Shown piece after piece: positions 61,918 to 64,000 of a stretch of 64,000 bases of DNA. Numbering within the stretch: the first letter of the stretch is position 1; the number at the start of each line of letters is the position of its first letter. The notes under the pieces were generated by a model. That model ran no database searches. It saw only the letters and a list, made by a program, of their open reading frames with translations, and had not been told where the DNA came from. The stretch covers positions 347,947 through 411,946 of the forward strand of contig WQYI01000001.1 of assembly GCA_009781315.1 (NCBI GenBank), read 5' to 3'. Position numbers and translations under genes: made by a program. This DNA is from Candidatus Endomicrobium embiratermitis. Its GTDB lineage: Bacteria; Elusimicrobiota; Endomicrobiia; Endomicrobiales; Endomicrobiaceae.

Positions 61918-62646
61918 CTATTTTTCATTCGCCGTTGAAAATTTACATTTATTCTTAAAATCGCACATCGGGCATTTTGTGACGTCCGGGTCAAAACTTT
62001 CAGACGTTATTTTACCGGCCGTTTCAAGGCATAAATTTACGGCATTTTCTATCTGGGCTTGAGTTCTTTGCGTATATATTTTTTTATTTTCCGATAAAAA
62101 ATAAACCGATATTTTATCCGGATTAAACCCGAAAACATTTTTACACGCGTACGCGTATATTGTCAGCTGCAAATCGTTATCGACTTTTTCCTGCGGCCAG
62201 ACTTTAGCGTGCGTTTTGTAATCCATAACCTCGTATTTGCCGTCGGGATACCTGTCAATCCTGTCTATAATTCCTATAAATCTGTATTTACCGATGTTGG
62301 CGTCAAAAGATTTTTCCGTGTATACAATTTCCGTTTCAGACTGCATAAAAGATTTATGATAATTTTCAAGCATAACTTTGCCACGCTCGTAATACTCAAA
62401 AATATCCCTAGGGTCTTCAAAGCCGTCGTTTTTCCAGTTTTCGTCGTAACATTCCATCAACTCTTCAAGCGTGCGGCCGTTTTTTGAATGATATTTTTCA
62501 AGAGCGGCGTGAATTATGTGCCCGAAAGTTATATCGGGATTTATCGGGATATGCACGTTATCAACATAAACCAAATTATATTTGTAAGGACAAAACAAAT
62601 AAGCGTTAATCCTCGAATAACTTATTTTAAAATCTTCCCAAACCAC
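61918..62646 (-). CDS. Cas4/RecB-like PD-(D/E)XK nuclease with Fe-S cysteines
   Basis: 242 residues from a GTG at 62646 with GGAG 5 bp upstream; the longer frame (MLTVNCKLL...) reads through repeat H12. ISYSRINAYLFCPYKY holds the first Cys (C19), followed by GHIIHAALE, GIIDRIDRYP and EVMDYKT (the D and D-x-K nuclease core), and C225-x2-C228-x5-C234. This is the 4Fe-4S arrangement of Cas4 and AddB-type nucleases. There is no CRISPR array or cas gene nearby, so it is a stand-alone member, probably in DNA repair. Confidence 0.85.
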   Translation of the reverse strand: MVWEDFKISYSRINAYLFCPYKYNLVYVDNVHIPINPDITFGHIIHAALEKYHSKNGRTLEELMECYDENWKNDGFEDPRDIFEYYERGKVMLENYHKSFMQSETEIVYTEKSFDANIGKYRFIGIIDRIDRYPDGKYEVMDYKTHAKVWPQEKVDNDLQLTIYAYACKNVFGFNPDKISVYFLSENKKIYTQRTQAQIENAVNLCLETAGKITSESFDPDVTKCPMCDFKNKCKFSTANEK

Positions 62647-62653
62647 AAAAACT

Positions 62654-62747
62654 CCAATTAACAATTTACAATTAACAGTTAACAATTATATTGTTATTTG
62701 TATTTGCCGTTGATTCGTAATTCGTAATTTTGAACTCGTAATTATCG
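62654..62747. repeat. Chimeric heptad element H12 (ACAATTA left arm, ATTCGTA right arm)
   Basis: The left arm 62654-62689 is ACAATTA-flavour as in H4/H5, whereas the right arm 62710-62747 is the ATTCGTAATT flavour as in H9. The two arms are not complementary. The right arm ends 7 bp before the rsmD stop codon. Confidence 0.75.
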
Positions 62748-62754
62748 TTTTGTT

Positions 62755-63324
62755 TTATGTTCTTTTGTAAAACAAAACGACTGTGTCGCCGTATTTTTCC
62801 GTTCTGTAATTTTCAAGCCCCGCGACTTTACCGACAGGTTCTTTTATATGTTTCTGCGCTATTAAAACCGAATCTTCTTTTAATATGTCATACTTTACGA
62901 CATTTTTTAACGCGGGATAAGTCAATGCTAACGCTCTTTTATCCCCGTCTTTATAAGGCGGCCCCATAAAAACAATATCGTATTTTCTTTGAAGTATTTC
63001 AAAATCTCTGATAACGTCGCATCTCAATATTTCAGCCCTGTCGTTATATCCGAGCATAGTTACATTATGTTTTATGAGTTTTAAAGACGTTTCGCTAAGT
63101 TCCGCGAAAACGCATCTGTTTGCCCCTCTTGAAAGAGCCTCAACTCCGACCGAACCTACCCCCGCGAACAAATCGAGAAAATCACAATCCGGAACTTTGA
63201 ACTGTATAATGTCAAAGACGGATTTTTTCATTCTGCCAAGCATAGGACGTATAGATAAATCGTCCTGCGGCAAAGTTTTTAATATTCTCCCGCGGGCGTC
63301 TCCTGCTATAACTTTTAATGTCAC
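62755..63324 (-). CDS. rsmD: 16S rRNA (guanine-966-N2)-methyltransferase
   Basis: 189 residues from a GTG at 63324 with GGAG upstream. N-terminal VIAGDARGRILKT is typical. The SAM motif I DLFAGVGSVGVEALSRGA is at 51-68. Motif IV reads MGPPY (120-124) where the family has a [D/N]PPY, so the usual first acidic/amide residue is replaced by Gly. Lies 3 bp after yjbQ. Family assignment is firm; activity may be altered. Confidence 0.88.
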   Translation of the reverse strand: MTLKVIAGDARGRILKTLPQDDLSIRPMLGRMKKSVFDIIQFKVPDCDFLDLFAGVGSVGVEALSRGANRCVFAELSETSLKLIKHNVTMLGYNDRAEILRCDVIRDFEILQRKYDIVFMGPPYKDGDKRALALTYPALKNVVKYDILKEDSVLIAQKHIKEPVGKVAGLENYRTEKYGDTVVLFYKRT

Positions 63325-63327
63325 TTA

Positions 63328-63744
63328 TTATTCTCCGAAAACCTGTACGAAAACTTTTCTGCTTCTGGGTCTGTTGTCAAAATCGATTAAAATTATCTGC
63401 TGCCATGTGCCGAGCATTAAAGATTTTGACGCTATAGGAATGGTTTTTGATGTGCCTATTAATGACGAACGTATATGTGAAAAACCGTTTCCGTCATGCC
63501 ACTTTTCGTCATGAGCGTAAACGCCTTTTTCGGGAGCAATTACATCCAGCGCTTTTCGTAAATCCGACACAAGCCCCGGTTCAAATTCAAGCGTAGAAAC
63601 TGCCGATGTGGAACTTGTAACCGCAATAGTAAGCAAACCGTTCGAAACGCCGGAACGCACAACAATACGCTTAATGTCGTCGGTAATATCAAAAATGTCC
63701 GTGTAACCTTTTGTTTCCCGGTTGATGTATTCAGAATAAATCAT
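63328..63744 (-). CDS. yjbQ: YjbQ/UPF0047 family protein
   Basis: 138 residues. SSTSAVSTLEFEPG, VYAHDEKWHDGNGFSHIRSS, LIGTSKTIPI and LMLGTWQQIILIDFDNRPRSR match UPF0047 throughout, including the conserved His residues. Members complement thiE weakly and are sometimes called secondary thiamine-phosphate synthase, but the true role is unclear. It heads a short operon with rsmD and the Cas4-like gene, driven by a promoter at 63780-63808. Confidence 0.92.
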   Translation of the reverse strand: MIYSEYINRETKGYTDIFDITDDIKRIVVRSGVSNGLLTIAVTSSTSAVSTLEFEPGLVSDLRKALDVIAPEKGVYAHDEKWHDGNGFSHIRSSLIGTSKTIPIASKSLMLGTWQQIILIDFDNRPRSRKVFVQVFGE

Positions 63745-63779
63745 TTTAATCCCCGATTTATATTAAATTTATTTCAAAA

Positions 63780-63808
63780 ATTATACATAAATTAATAAAT
63801 TTTGACAA
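63780..63808 (-). promoter_or_regulatory. Promoter of yjbQ-rsmD (leftward)
   Basis: Minus strand TTGTCA (63808-63803), a 17-bp spacer and TATAAT (63785-63780), about 35 nt upstream of the yjbQ start. Confidence 0.65.
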
Positions 63809-63830
63809 GAACGACATCTTTTTATATAAT
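63802..63830 (+). promoter_or_regulatory. Full-consensus sigma-70 promoter (rightward)
   Basis: TTGACA (63802-63807), exactly 17 bp, TATAAT (63825-63830). It overlaps the -35 box of the leftward yjbQ promoter on the opposite strand. Downstream lie R6 and an IS200-like element. Confidence 0.75.
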
Positions 63831-63856
63831 TAACAAAATTTTAATTGTTTGTGTTT

Positions 63857-63881
63857 GTCATACCCGTGTAAACGGGTATCC
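63857..63881. repeat. Truncated dispersed repeat R6
   Basis: GTCATACCCGTGTAAACGGG followed by TATCC, the left half of an R-type repeat. The right half is absent where the IS200-like left end begins. Confidence 0.55.
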
Positions 63882-63892
63882 ATTAAACCGCA

Positions 63893-64000
63893 GAGGTACC
63901 ACGGGCGTGAGCCCGTGGGGGAATAAAGACCTGAATCTTTGTAGTATAATATAGAGATGGAACTACGGAAACAAGGACACAGCGTATATTATTGCAAGTA
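63893..64000 (+). mobile_element. IS200/IS605-family element, left end
   Basis: The perfect hairpin CCACGGGC-GTGA-GCCCGTGG (63899-63918) lies about 40 bp before a tnpA-like start. This is the layout of the subterminal left-end hairpin recognised by single-strand transposases of this family. The rest of the element is outside the window. Confidence 0.65.
63957..64000 (+). CDS. tnpA: IS200-type transposase TnpA, N-terminal fragment cut by window edge
   Basis: ATG at 63957 reads MELRKQGHSVYYCK, closely matching the start of TnpA Y1 transposases (M-E-L-R-K-x-x-H-S-V-Y). A weak TATAAT-like box (63946-63951 region) precedes it. The HUH motif and catalytic Tyr are beyond the window, so completeness is unknown. 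Confidence 0.65.
   Translation, partial: MELRKQGHSVYYCK

Noticed and set aside
62647..62685. N-terminal extension of the Cas4-like gene (MLTVNCKLL...)
   Set aside because: It translates an arm of H12; a GTG with GGAG upstream is at 62646.

Overview
The window reads as a dense, low-GC (roughly 40 percent by eye) chromosome segment from a Gram-negative bacterium with an outer membrane (FadL-type and other beta-barrels, TolC, an autotransporter, lipoproteins). Gene content and order (yceD-rpmF-plsX-fab-rnc, tig-clpP-clpX-lon, GTP-type PEP carboxykinase, carboxynorspermidine pathway) would fit a small anaerobic fermenter such as Elusimicrobiota/Endomicrobia. That placement is inference from recollection, not a search.

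Layout. 0-9.8 kb: fatty-acid/phospholipid synthesis operon read leftward (yceD, rpmF, plsX, fabH, fabD, fabG, acpP, fabF, rnc), then ackA, ndk and an NAD-type isocitrate dehydrogenase. 9.9-20.4 kb: a GT-C/TPR membrane protein, serine synthesis (serA plus a class V aminotransferase), the lon-clpX-clpP-tig proteostasis operon and tRNA-Leu. 20.7-25.3 kb: a FadL-like porin and an AT-rich accessory patch (GH26-like lipoprotein, small secreted protein, HTH/sensor protein), closed by tRNA-His and tRNA-Arg. 25.4-27.9 kb: a divergent second NDK with GTP-dependent PEP carboxykinase. 28.0-37.7 kb: one giant Pmp-like autotransporter (about 3213 aa) ending in an OmpA-type peptidoglycan-binding domain. 37.8-43.3 kb: an internally deleted IS5-family transposase, rho, coaE and polA. 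43.4-46.1 kb: a thiE 3' fragment, CC0125-type lipoprotein plus a decayed paralogue, then thiE-thiM under a TPP riboswitch. 46.1-51 kb: alternative spermidine synthesis, a DUF1805 protein and a GH57 amylase-type enzyme. 51-57 kb: envelope genes. 57-62 kb: argB-argD-argG-argH. 62-64 kb: a Cas4-like nuclease, rsmD, yjbQ and the left end of an IS200/IS605 element.

The most unusual signal is a set of intergenic near-palindromes (H1-H12) whose arms are built from degenerate 7-bp repeats. They occur in five different sequence flavours, several share a core of two 19-nt hairpins, and most abut or supply the stop codon of the upstream gene. A second family (R1-R6, GTCATTCC...GGAATCC type) is also scattered about, and one copy is inserted in frame inside polA. 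Two places show gene 3' ends duplicated on either side of small envelope-protein cassettes. Start codons were moved inward in several genes because the arms of H elements create false N-terminal extensions.
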